Assembly: GCA_041192685.1 (NCBI GenBank)
Contig: JBEEMM010000051.1
Span: 1-8,497, forward strand
Direction: 5' to 3'
Length of the DNA stretch: 8,497 bases
Source of the DNA: TMED14 sp041192685
GTDB lineage: Bacteria; Bacteroidota; Bacteroidia; Flavobacteriales; Schleiferiaceae
The notes below the pieces were generated by a model, which saw nothing but the letters and a program-made list of their open reading frames with translations, did no database searches and had not been told where the DNA came from. Made by a program: the position numbers and the translations under genes. This document shows positions 1 to 7,137 of this stretch, piece after piece; the first letter of the stretch is position 1; each line of letters opens with the position of its first letter.

Positions 1-910
1 GCTCGACCTGCATGCCATGGTTCAGCGCAATACAGACCCCCACGAGACCGCATTTACCGTGAGCGTAGACCTTGAAGGCCATGGAGTTAGTACTGGAATC
101 TCCGCCCAAGATCGCGCAAAAACCATCAATGCCCTTGCTAACCCCAATACAGTCGGTGCGGACTTTCGCAGGCCGGGGCACATATTCCCACTGCGTGCTC
201 GTCCTGGAGGCGTACTTCGCCGCGCAGGACACACCGAAGCGGCCATTGACCTGGCTCGTCTTGCAGGAAGCCGTCCAGCCGGAGTAATTGTAGAAATCAT
301 GAACGAAGACGGGAGCATGTCTCGGCTTCCTGAACTCGAGGTAATGGCGGCCAAACACGATCTGCGCATCATCAGTATCGAGCAGCTTATTCGCTACCGC
401 ATGGAGCGGGATCGCCTTGTTCACGAACTGCAGTCCTACCGTCTTGAAAGCCCCTACGGGCCTTGGGAGGTGCGCATCTATGGGCAGTCCACCTCGGACC
501 AACGGCATGCGAGTTTCAGCTTTGGCTCCTGGCACGAGCAAGACGATGTTTTGGTCCGCATGCAGAGCGGAGCCTTTGGCACTTCTCCATGGCAGCATTT
601 TGAGGCATCAGAGGGAAGTAATTCGCTTCACTTTGAGGCGTCTATGAAAAAAATTGCCTCGCGTGGATCGGGATGCATCGTCTGCCTCAACCAGCGCGGA
701 CTTGCCCCTGATTGGACGCAATGGAACCCCTCGTCGCCCCCGACTGCGGTTCGATCCATGGGCCAAGACCCTCTGGACTATGGAGTCGGCGCTCAAATTC
801 TTCACGGCTTGGGCCTTCGAAGGGTTGTGCTTCTCACGCAGAATCCTATGCGTCGTGTTGGAATTGACGGCTATGGCCTTCAAATAGTGAGCAACGAAAG
901 CCTCTACTAG
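1..910 (+). CDS. ribB: 3,4-dihydroxy-2-butanone 4-phosphate synthase with degenerate GTP cyclohydrolase II domain (5' partial)
   Basis: The reading frame is open from base 2 to the TAG at 908-910, so the true start lies upstream and the ATG at 17 is internal. The first part matches the C-terminal half of RibB, which converts ribulose 5-phosphate to DHBP plus formate in riboflavin synthesis. It shows NTDPHETAFTVSVD, RPGHIFPLRA and GGVLRRAGHTEA (catalytic His codon 230-232), and VEIMNEDGSM with the catalytic Glu at 293-295. From about base 430 a GTP cyclohydrolase II-like domain follows, ending in DYGVGAQIL and GIDGYGLQIV. That domain looks dead. The segment aligning with the three-cysteine zinc site (SECLTGD, RCDCG) reads VRMQSGAFGTSPWQHFEAS, the QEGRGIGL motif is missing, and the catalytic D-x-R reads D-P-L. 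I infer only the DHBP synthase reaction remains, as in many Bacteroidota RibB fusions that I recall. It converges on tamB with a 4-nt overlap. Confidence 0.93.
   Translation, partial: LDLHAMVQRNTDPHETAFTVSVDLEGHGVSTGISAQDRAKTINALANPNTVGADFRRPGHIFPLRARPGGVLRRAGHTEAAIDLARLAGSRPAGVIVEIMNEDGSMSRLPELEVMAAKHDLRIISIEQLIRYRMERDRLVHELQSYRLESPYGPWEVRIYGQSTSDQRHASFSFGSWHEQDDVLVRMQSGAFGTSPWQHFEASEGSNSLHFEASMKKIASRGSGCIVCLNQRGLAPDWTQWNPSSPPTAVRSMGQDPLDYGVGAQILHGLGLRRVVLLTQNPMRRVGIDGYGLQIVSNESLY
907..910. other. Shared palindromic stop, ribB/tamB convergent overlap
   Basis: The palindrome CTAG gives a TAG stop to ribB on the plus strand (908-910) and a TAG stop to tamB on the minus strand (909-907). The two genes therefore overlap by 4 nt, with no intergenic space for a terminator. 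Confidence 0.95.
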
Positions 911-3900
911 TCCTTCTTTGGGTGCTGCAGCAGCTGCCGCCATGAAGCCCCACTTTGCTCATAACGGATTCCGACGCCCTGGCGCTGGCTTCCGACCACC
1001 CCGGTTTGAAGCATTTGGTTGTTTTTGTTCTGGTAGGCCTTGGTGGACCATCGACCGTCTTCAGACAGCTGGTACCGAATTTCAATATCTCCAAGACCTA
1101 TGCTGGGCTGCGATTGACCTATGGGTATGCCCCACTCGGTTTGGATGGTGAGCCGATCGTCCAAAAAGCTCTTGCCAATAGTGGCTTCCATCTCGCGCTG
1201 AGCGGCGGCGCTGTTGCTTGAATAGGCTAGGTTCACATCCCAATCGGCTCCTAATCCTTGGGTCACAAAATTGCTGAATTGGGAGGCTAGTACCTGCGTG
1301 GTATTGCTTTCAACGGCTTGCATACCTTGAGCTGAAAGGGGTGAAGAACCCAACCAAAATGAGCTAATAGTCAACAAACTAAGCACTTGAGTAGTCCGCT
1401 CGTCAGCATAGCTCAATCGGCTTGCTAGAGCGGCTTGCGCGATTTCTCCTGCATTGGGCATTCCAATGTCAAAGGCGAGCTGGGGCTGAAAAAGCGGACC
1501 CGTTGCCGTAAGGCGCACGTCAAGGTTTTGCCGACCCGCATCAGGCAGCGAGAGGTAGTCCTTGACGTCGGCTCGAGTGCGGTATAGTGCAGTTAGGTTC
1601 ATTTGAGCCGCGTAGGGGTCGCCGGTCCACCGTATGGTTCCGCCCGGAACCAAACTAAAGGGCTTATTGATTAGGTTCCCGAGGGTAAACAAATAGGTTC
1701 CCCGGTCCATGGTCAGGTTGCCTCGAAGCATCATGTCGCCCACCCAGGGAACGTCTAGGGATATTGGGCCAGTTCCGCGGGCCTCGATAACGTCGCCAAG
1801 CGTTTCATCAAGAATCAACCGGGCCAGGATATCCTGGGTCACCTCGAGGTCAAGGTGAAGGTCAAACTTGAAATCCTCGCTGTTACGCTGCCTCGGCTTG
1901 AGGGGCTCTGCTCGACTGCGGAAGGTTAAAAACTTAACCTCTTCGAGCGAAACGGGCGCGTCCAAGGGGAGCACAAAAACCGAGGAGTCAATGGACTTAG
2001 CGCTGACATTCATGCGAAGGGACGAGGCGCTTCCCTTGAGGTCTCCAGTACCCGAAGCCACCACGTAGCCATAAAAATCTGCCTTGGGACTAGGCGGTAA
2101 ATCCATAACCACCATTCCCTCGGTCTTGAACCTTAAATCAATAAATTGCTGCGCTTCAAAATTGAGATTGACCGAAACTTCTGCGGAACCTACTCCCCGA
2201 TGGTCGGCAAACCGACTTGGTCCCATCTTAAGGGACTTTTGCCCCAAAACCCAAGGAGCCGTGCCGCGCAAGCCAAGACCCAAAGCGGGAATAGTCAAGC
2301 CTGCGTTGGTCCAAAATCCGCTCCCCTCCCACCGTATGTTCGAAAAATCAGACTGTGCGGAGCAAAGAGCTCGTCCCTTAATTCGACCATCAAGCGCATT
2401 TATCGCTCCGTCGGCAAAGGGCCTTGCCCAGCGCACCGGAATGCTAATTTGCTCGCTGGCCGCCTCTAGGCCATTGACGCCGTAGCTGCCATTAACGTGC
2501 AAAATTGCCGTGTCTCCATGGTCCCAGCGCAGGCTCAAATCGGCAGCCTCCCGGTCGGGAACAAAATCAAGACCAAGCGAAACCACACCCAGGGGCTGCT
2601 GCTTCATGCTGAGGTTTTCGGATTGAAGTCCGCCCGAGACCGCCCAGCCAGCCTGCCGGTTCATGAACTTGGCATCAATCGAGACCGAACCACCGAATTC
2701 AAACTGCTCAAGGCCCGCAACCTTGGTCCAGAAGGGCAGATTGAGCCTGCGCGCGCGGAGCCTTAAAAACTCTCCCTCTATGGGGCTCCAGGCCCCGTCT
2801 AAAGCCAACTGCCCCTCTGCACAGTTCCAAAAAAGCGCCTCGTCCAGGGCCACGCGCCCCTTGCTAAAATCATAGGAAAATCGGTCTGCTCCCTGCAAAA
2901 TTCCGTGAATTCGCAGGCTGTCGCCGTCCTCAGGCTTGTACCACGCGTCGCCGTATCCGTCGATCAAGCGGCCTTTCCAATTGCTTCCGTAGGGCCAAAT
3001 CTGCAATTGAGCCTCAAATTCCCCACCGCGCGGGTGGTTTGCGAGGCCCGTCAACTGAACGTTTAAGCTGTCTCCGGGTCGGGCCGTTAAAACAGCCTCT
3101 GCACTCTCGGGACCGTCCCAGGTAAATTCATGGCGGACTTTGGACGCATTGGCCAGATAGTCCCATCGGCCGATTCGGCCCTTAGCGAGGTACTTAGCCG
3201 AGCCGCGGGTAAATTCAGTACTGTTCTCGAGGTGAACCTCCAGCGAGGGCCCGGATGCATCCAATTTCTTCAGGCCAAGGGAATCCAGCATCTGTAGTTT
3301 GCCCGCCACAAGCTGCGATGCTAAATCCGAACTGCTTAAGGCTCCAAGGTTCCATTGATCCGGGCTGCGCTTGAACAAAGCTTTAAGCTGGTAGCCCCCC
3401 CACGAAGCCTCCATATTCCATGCCTTGGAGGACTGGCTCGCCTTAAACCGAGCCACGGTTGCCAGACTGTCTTCGGCCGACGCGACCAAGGAATAAGGCT
3501 CTAATGCCGACCACTGCGCCCGCACCCGATGCACCGCGGGGAGGTCCTCAAGGGGTTTTAAAGGACTTAAGGGCCGCCACAAAAGTGCAACAGAACCCAG
3601 ATCGTAGTCGCCTTGAGCTTCAATGCTGCCGTAGGTTGACTCCTCCACAAAGGCTCGCCACTGGATGCTTGTTCCGCTTAAATCAATCGAAGTAAACTGC
3701 GCTCTTTGCTCCAACCATCGGGCATTCAGGTTTTTGCCTTGCACCGCCCAGTTCGAAGCGGAATAGTTTGCCTCGAGCCCCCCGTGAAGCAGCCACTTGC
3801 TGCGGTCAATCTGCTTGGTCGAATCAGCCGTCAAAGTGGCTTTAACCGAACCGTCGAGCTCACTCGCCCGGAGGGCGAGGCCCGGTGCCCTGAGCTCGAG

Positions 3901-4722
3901 CTCGCGACCTAATTCGCCCCATCGTCCCTGGGCCATCGCCTCGAATTCCCCCCATTGTAGGCGCTGCTCGGGCATTACCCATTCGGTCTTGCTCTGGTAT
4001 GCATTTAAAACGACTGCATTCGAAGAGTCGTCCGATACCGCTATGCGAATTGCCTTGGGCGAATAATTCACTTCGGCCAAAAGGTTAGACCAGCGTACTT
4101 CTGCCTCTGCGGAGACAGAATCCATCCGAACCTTGGCCTCAATTAAGCCAGCGCCAGGCAGATCAAGTCCCATACTCGCGTCAAGTCCCAGGGAATTCGA
4201 GGCCCAAACCAGCTGCTTGATCCGAAGCTTCGAGGGGGCAACCAAAGTGTCTCCCTGAACGTCGCGCGCCCAAAAACCCAGCTCTACTTCACCAATCTCG
4301 CAGGAAAATACCGAGGGGCTGGTGTCTGAGGTATCGGTCCATGGACTGAACCAGTCCAACCACTTCGAGTCAGGTATACCACTAAATACCAGGGAATCCA
4401 GAATGAGTCGGTCTGCATAGAGCCTTCCCCTGCGCCAACCCAGGCCCCTGAGTTCGGCACTGCCCAAGAACAATCCCTCCTCGGCCCGATGAATGCGAAT
4501 TCCATTAATCTCAATTCCCCGAAGCGGCTTCCAGGTAATGGAGCGGAACTCCATGCGCGCAGAGTCCGCCAAAGGATTCGCCTCGAGGTAGCTCCGGACC
4601 CAATTTTCTGCCGGGCGGCTTAGCCAAACAGGGTTGAGCGCGAGCATGGCAAGGATTAGTCCCAGTGCCCCCAATAGACCAGATAGAGTCCATAGCGATA
4701 TTTTAACCATGCGCGCAGCCAT
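907..4722 (-). CDS. tamB: TamB-like translocation and assembly module protein (DUF490 family)
   Basis: The 1271-residue length is close to the roughly 1260 of E. coli TamB. Residues 8-29 form one hydrophobic N-terminal anchor, followed by a very long, beta-rich periplasmic region without Cys clusters or enzymatic motifs. This fits the lipid-groove, AsmA-like fold that bridges inner and outer membrane. The C-terminal TamB domain spans about residues 930-1245, with GDVIEARGTGPISLDVPWVG, MRGNLTMDRGTYLFTLGN, FSLVPGGTIRWTGDPYAAQM and LDVRLTATGPLFQP. These are followed by the IGKSFLDDRLTI stretch common near the end of the family. The family assists outer-membrane protein assembly and anterograde phospholipid transport. 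No TamA- or TamL-like partner lies in the window. The start is ATG at 4722-4720; an alternative ATG four codons later (4710-4708) would place a Lys directly before the anchor. It is divergent from tsaD (30 nt apart) and its stop overlaps that of ribB. No Shine-Dalgarno sequence is visible. Confidence 0.9.
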   Translation of the reverse strand: MAARMVKISLWTLSGLLGALGLILAMLALNPVWLSRPAENWVRSYLEANPLADSARMEFRSITWKPLRGIEINGIRIHRAEEGLFLGSAELRGLGWRRGRLYADRLILDSLVFSGIPDSKWLDWFSPWTDTSDTSPSVFSCEIGEVELGFWARDVQGDTLVAPSKLRIKQLVWASNSLGLDASMGLDLPGAGLIEAKVRMDSVSAEAEVRWSNLLAEVNYSPKAIRIAVSDDSSNAVVLNAYQSKTEWVMPEQRLQWGEFEAMAQGRWGELGRELELRAPGLALRASELDGSVKATLTADSTKQIDRSKWLLHGGLEANYSASNWAVQGKNLNARWLEQRAQFTSIDLSGTSIQWRAFVEESTYGSIEAQGDYDLGSVALLWRPLSPLKPLEDLPAVHRVRAQWSALEPYSLVASAEDSLATVARFKASQSSKAWNMEASWGGYQLKALFKRSPDQWNLGALSSSDLASQLVAGKLQMLDSLGLKKLDASGPSLEVHLENSTEFTRGSAKYLAKGRIGRWDYLANASKVRHEFTWDGPESAEAVLTARPGDSLNVQLTGLANHPRGGEFEAQLQIWPYGSNWKGRLIDGYGDAWYKPEDGDSLRIHGILQGADRFSYDFSKGRVALDEALFWNCAEGQLALDGAWSPIEGEFLRLRARRLNLPFWTKVAGLEQFEFGGSVSIDAKFMNRQAGWAVSGGLQSENLSMKQQPLGVVSLGLDFVPDREAADLSLRWDHGDTAILHVNGSYGVNGLEAASEQISIPVRWARPFADGAINALDGRIKGRALCSAQSDFSNIRWEGSGFWTNAGLTIPALGLGLRGTAPWVLGQKSLKMGPSRFADHRGVGSAEVSVNLNFEAQQFIDLRFKTEGMVVMDLPPSPKADFYGYVVASGTGDLKGSASSLRMNVSAKSIDSSVFVLPLDAPVSLEEVKFLTFRSRAEPLKPRQRNSEDFKFDLHLDLEVTQDILARLILDETLGDVIEARGTGPISLDVPWVGDMMLRGNLTMDRGTYLFTLGNLINKPFSLVPGGTIRWTGDPYAAQMNLTALYRTRADVKDYLSLPDAGRQNLDVRLTATGPLFQPQLAFDIGMPNAGEIAQAALASRLSYADERTTQVLSLLTISSFWLGSSPLSAQGMQAVESNTTQVLASQFSNFVTQGLGADWDVNLAYSSNSAAAQREMEATIGKSFLDDRLTIQTEWGIPIGQSQPSIGLGDIEIRYQLSEDGRWSTKAYQNKNNQMLQTGVVGSQRQGVGIRYEQSGASWRQLLQHPKKD

Positions 4723-4726
4723 GCTG

Positions 4727-4734
4727 CGAAGTTA
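4727..4734 (-). promoter_or_regulatory. Candidate -7 box for tamB
   Basis: On the minus strand this reads TAACTTCG, one mismatch from the Bacteroidota -7 consensus TAnnTTTG. It ends 4 nt before the tamB ATG. If used, transcription would begin at or within a nucleotide or two of that ATG. No clear TTG -33 element lies at the usual 17-23 nt upstream spacing. Its main support is its mirror-image placement relative to the better box for tsaD. Confidence 0.25.
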
Positions 4735-4740
4735 CGGACC

Positions 4741-4748
4741 TAATTTTG
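4741..4748 (+). promoter_or_regulatory. Candidate -7 box for the tsaD operon
   Basis: TAATTTTG matches the Bacteroidota -7 consensus TAnnTTTG exactly and is the only TTTG I find on this strand between about 4560 and the tsaD start. It ends 4 nt before the ATG at 4753, so the predicted transcript would be leaderless or nearly so. At the -33 position only ATG (4721-4723) is found instead of TTG, 17 nt upstream. The box is in the only non-coding gap of the window, which favours it, but use as a promoter is inferred. Confidence 0.4.
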
Positions 4749-4752
4749 CGCC

Positions 4753-5796
4753 ATGGCCGTCAGTGAACCCCTTATACTCTCTATCGAAAGCAGCTGCGAC
4801 GATAGCGCCGCGGCGGTCCTTCGGGGCCAGAGGGTATTGTCTAATGTTGTCTACGGACAATCCGTGCACGAGCAGTTCGGCGGAGTCGTTCCAGAACTCG
4901 CATCCCGAGCGCACAGCCTTATGGCAGTCCCTACGGTTCGGGCGGCGATGGAGCAGGCTGGGATTGCCTTCAGCGAACTTGATGCGGTTGCAGCCACCGA
5001 GGGCCCCGGACTCTTGGGTTCCCTCCTGGTCGGCCACGGCATGGCTAAATCACTGGCCATGTCCCTTGAAATTCCCTTCATTGGCGTCAACCACATTCAA
5101 GCCCACGTTCTTGCCCACAGCCTAATTGAACCGGGCGTTCAAGAGAATCCGCTTCAAGGCTTTCCCTTTTTGGCCTTGGTCGTGTCGGGCGGACACACCC
5201 AGCTTTTTGATGTGCGGTCCGCTTTTGATTTTGTTCTTTTGGGCGGAACCCTTGACGATGCCGTCGGCGAGGCATTCGACAAAACTGCCAAAAATCTTGG
5301 CCTTCCCTACCCCGGCGGGCCCGAGGTGGACCGGCTTGCGGAACTGGGCAACCCCAACGCCTTTGCTTTTGCCAAAATGCAGACCGCAGGACTCGACTTT
5401 AGCTACAGCGGACTCAAAACAAGCATTCTTTATAGCCTTCAAAAGGAACTGCGCAGCAATCCCAACACCTTGACGGATCGCCTCAACGACTGGTGCGCGT
5501 CGGCTCGGCAGACCCTGATTCAACCCTTGCTCGAACGGCTCGACCGCGCGCTTGGCCCCGAGCATCAGTTCGTGGTACTGGCCGGCGGAGTTGCCGCCAA
5601 TTCCTTGCTGCGCCGCGAAGCAAAGGCCTGGGCAGCACGGCGGGGAGTTCCCATTGGAATTCCGCCCCTGAGCTACGCCACCGACAACGCTGCAATGATT
5701 GGAGCAGTCGCCTACTACGCCTTTAATTCAGGGCGTTTTAGTTCCCTCAATGAAGCCGCCAGCGCAAGGCTAGAAGTACCTTCGATTCATGAATGA
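4753..5796 (+). CDS. tsaD: tRNA N6-adenosine threonylcarbamoyltransferase TsaD
   Basis: TsaD (YgjD/Gcp, Kae1 family) moves the threonylcarbamoyl group from TC-AMP, made by TsaC/TsaC2, onto A37 of ANN-decoding tRNAs. It works with TsaB and TsaE in the cytoplasm. The 347-residue length is typical. The ASKHA-fold motifs are all present: LSIESSCDDSAAAV at 8-22, the EGPGLLGSLLVG segment at 83-94, the metal ligands H114 and H118 in NHIQAH, VSGGHTQ at 144-150, DDAVGEAFDKTAK at 168-180, LAGGVAAN at 277-284 and the third metal ligand D311 in YATDNAAMIG. The ATG at 4753 puts the first beta-strand at residue 7, as in homologues; no other start is close. There is no Shine-Dalgarno sequence. It is the first gene of a plus-strand operon and overlaps the next gene by 8 nt. 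Confidence 0.97.
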   Translation: MAVSEPLILSIESSCDDSAAAVLRGQRVLSNVVYGQSVHEQFGGVVPELASRAHSLMAVPTVRAAMEQAGIAFSELDAVAATEGPGLLGSLLVGHGMAKSLAMSLEIPFIGVNHIQAHVLAHSLIEPGVQENPLQGFPFLALVVSGGHTQLFDVRSAFDFVLLGGTLDDAVGEAFDKTAKNLGLPYPGGPEVDRLAELGNPNAFAFAKMQTAGLDFSYSGLKTSILYSLQKELRSNPNTLTDRLNDWCASARQTLIQPLLERLDRALGPEHQFVVLAGGVAANSLLRREAKAWAARRGVPIGIPPLSYATDNAAMIGAVAYYAFNSGRFSSLNEAASARLEVPSIHE

Positions 5797-6229
5797 TACC
5801 CCAAATCGTAGCTTAGGTCGCACCGAATTGGTGGACTTGCCCCAGCTCCAATGGATTGGTGCCAACGCAGTCATCGACAGCGGGGCCTACCACTGTGCCA
5901 TTCACTGCATCAATTTTCACCTAGACGGCGACGCGCTACTGGTCACCTGGCAGAGCGGGACGGTCACGCGGCACGAGCAGTTTCGCAAGGTGACCGTAAA
6001 ATCTAGTTTTGGAGACCGGCAAGAACGCTACCTAGTTTACCTACAGCTTCGCGTTTATGGCGAAGACTTTAACCAAGAATTCAGCCTATCAGACCGCTCT
6101 CGCATGCGGAACCCTTTGCTTCTAGGGCGAACCTTTTTGAAGCGCGGATTTATAGTGAACGTGCGGCGGCGAAACTCCTCAGCGAAGTACCTTTCGCGAA
6201 CCATCCCACCAAGTCCTGCCACTCCATGA
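5789..6229 (+). CDS. RimB-like retropepsin-type protease (DUF785, 'ATP-dependent zinc protease' family)
   Basis: This 146-residue protein matches the small DUF785 family. Family members have a retropepsin-like fold and are commonly encoded beside rimK (called rimB in Pseudomonas), where they affect RimK output. The N-terminal GRTELVDLPQL resembles the family's opening. VIDSGAYHCAIHC at 28-40 contains the aspartic-protease D-[ST]-G signature (D30-S31-G32), and SLSDRSRMRNPLLLGRTFL is the second conserved block near the C-terminus. The usual T-S after GAx is replaced here by H35-C36, giving an H-C-x-x-H-C cluster. There is no signal peptide, so it should be cytoplasmic. The start at 5789 lies inside the end of tsaD, and the TGA overlaps the rimK ATG as ATGA, so translational coupling on both sides is likely. 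Its actual substrate is unknown. Confidence 0.85.
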   Translation: MNDTPNRSLGRTELVDLPQLQWIGANAVIDSGAYHCAIHCINFHLDGDALLVTWQSGTVTRHEQFRKVTVKSSFGDRQERYLVYLQLRVYGEDFNQEFSLSDRSRMRNPLLLGRTFLKRGFIVNVRRRNSSAKYLSRTIPPSPATP

Positions 6230-7137
6230 TTATACTTATTTTGTCAGCCAACCGCAATCTTTACTCCACCCGAAGGCTTGTGGAGGCTGCGGAATCCCGC
6301 GGACATCAGGTCAAGGTCATGAATATTGGGCGCAGCTATGCGGTACTTTCTGCCAACGAACTCGACATTTACTACGGAGACCACCGAATTGAAGGGGTCG
6401 ATGCAGTAATTCCACGAATTGGAGCATCCATCACCATTTATGGTGCTGCAATGCTTCGTCAGCTCGAGATGAAGCAGGTCTTCACGCCCGTAAGCAGCCT
6501 TGCCTTAGTGCGGTCCCGCGACAAACTTCGCGCCCTGCAGATTCTAGCCAAGGCAGGGGTGGCCATTCCTCGAACCGCCGTTGCCAAGCAGCCCTCTGAC
6601 GTAGACGCACTGATTAAAGAAGTAGGCGGAGCCCCTCTCGTAGTCAAACTCTTGGAAGGCACTCAGGGCAAGGGCGTCGTTTTAGCCGAGTCCAAAACTG
6701 CCGCACGAAGCGTCATTGAGGCATTTTATTCCCTTGACGCCAATATTTTGGTGCAGGAATTCATCAAAGAAGCCAAAGGTGCAGACATTCGGGCCATTGT
6801 GGTGGGAGGCAAGGTCGTAGCCGCCTACAAACGCCAAGGCCGCGAAGGCGAATTTCGCAGCAATTTGCACGGAGGCGGTCAGGGAATTCCCATCAAGCTC
6901 AAGGCAAGCGAGCGCGCCATGGCCGTGAAGGCTGCCAAAGCCCTAGGACTTATGGTTGCAGGAGTAGACATGCTCCAAAGCGCCCGCGGACCCTTAATCA
7001 TGGAGGTCAATTCCTCTCCCGGATTGGGCGGCGTAGAATCCGTCACCGGAATCGACGTGGCCGGCCACATCATAGACTACATCGCTGCCAACCATTTGCA
7101 GTCCCAGGCCCAATCCAAGGACAAAATCGGAGTCTAA
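6226..7137 (+). CDS. rimK: RimK family alpha-L-glutamate ligase (ATP-grasp)
   Basis: RimK uses ATP to add glutamates to the C-terminus of ribosomal protein S6 in E. coli, and can also make poly-alpha-glutamate. The 303 residues compare with 300 in E. coli, and the match runs the whole length. Seen motifs: SRDK with K100, the glycine loop region VVKLLEGTQGKGVVLAES at 139-156 (K141), hinge residues VQEFI at 176-180, DIR at 187-189, REGEFRSNLHGGG at 206-218, and the Mg/ATP-binding VDM (D248) and MEVNSSPGLGGVE (E260, N262). All key ATP-grasp residues are intact. E. coli has HRGG where this protein has HGGG. The start overlaps the stop of the protease gene by 4 nt, and the TAA is followed directly by the rsmE ATG. 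The true substrate here could be S6 or another protein; no S6 gene is in view. Confidence 0.95.
   Translation: MIILILSANRNLYSTRRLVEAAESRGHQVKVMNIGRSYAVLSANELDIYYGDHRIEGVDAVIPRIGASITIYGAAMLRQLEMKQVFTPVSSLALVRSRDKLRALQILAKAGVAIPRTAVAKQPSDVDALIKEVGGAPLVVKLLEGTQGKGVVLAESKTAARSVIEAFYSLDANILVQEFIKEAKGADIRAIVVGGKVVAAYKRQGREGEFRSNLHGGGQGIPIKLKASERAMAVKAAKALGLMVAGVDMLQSARGPLIMEVNSSPGLGGVESVTGIDVAGHIIDYIAANHLQSQAQSKDKIGV

Noticed and set aside
17..19. ATG at 17 as the ribB start
   Set aside because: The matching region begins deep inside the DHBP synthase domain. The N-terminal half of the enzyme, including its acidic loop, must lie upstream of the window.
2084..2485. 133-codon plus-strand open frame inside tamB
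   Set aside because: Antisense to conserved TamB coding sequence, and its composition (rich in Pro, Arg, Ser, Leu) is typical of a shadow frame. No family match or initiation signal was seen.
4634..5125. 163-codon plus-strand open frame across the tamB start and the tsaD 5' end
   Set aside because: It runs antisense to tamB and out of frame with tsaD, has no recognisable motif, and covers the divergent control region. Both genes it overlaps are clearly real.
5122..5565. 147-codon minus-strand open frame inside tsaD
   Set aside because: Entirely within strongly conserved TsaD coding sequence on the other strand, with no domain of its own.
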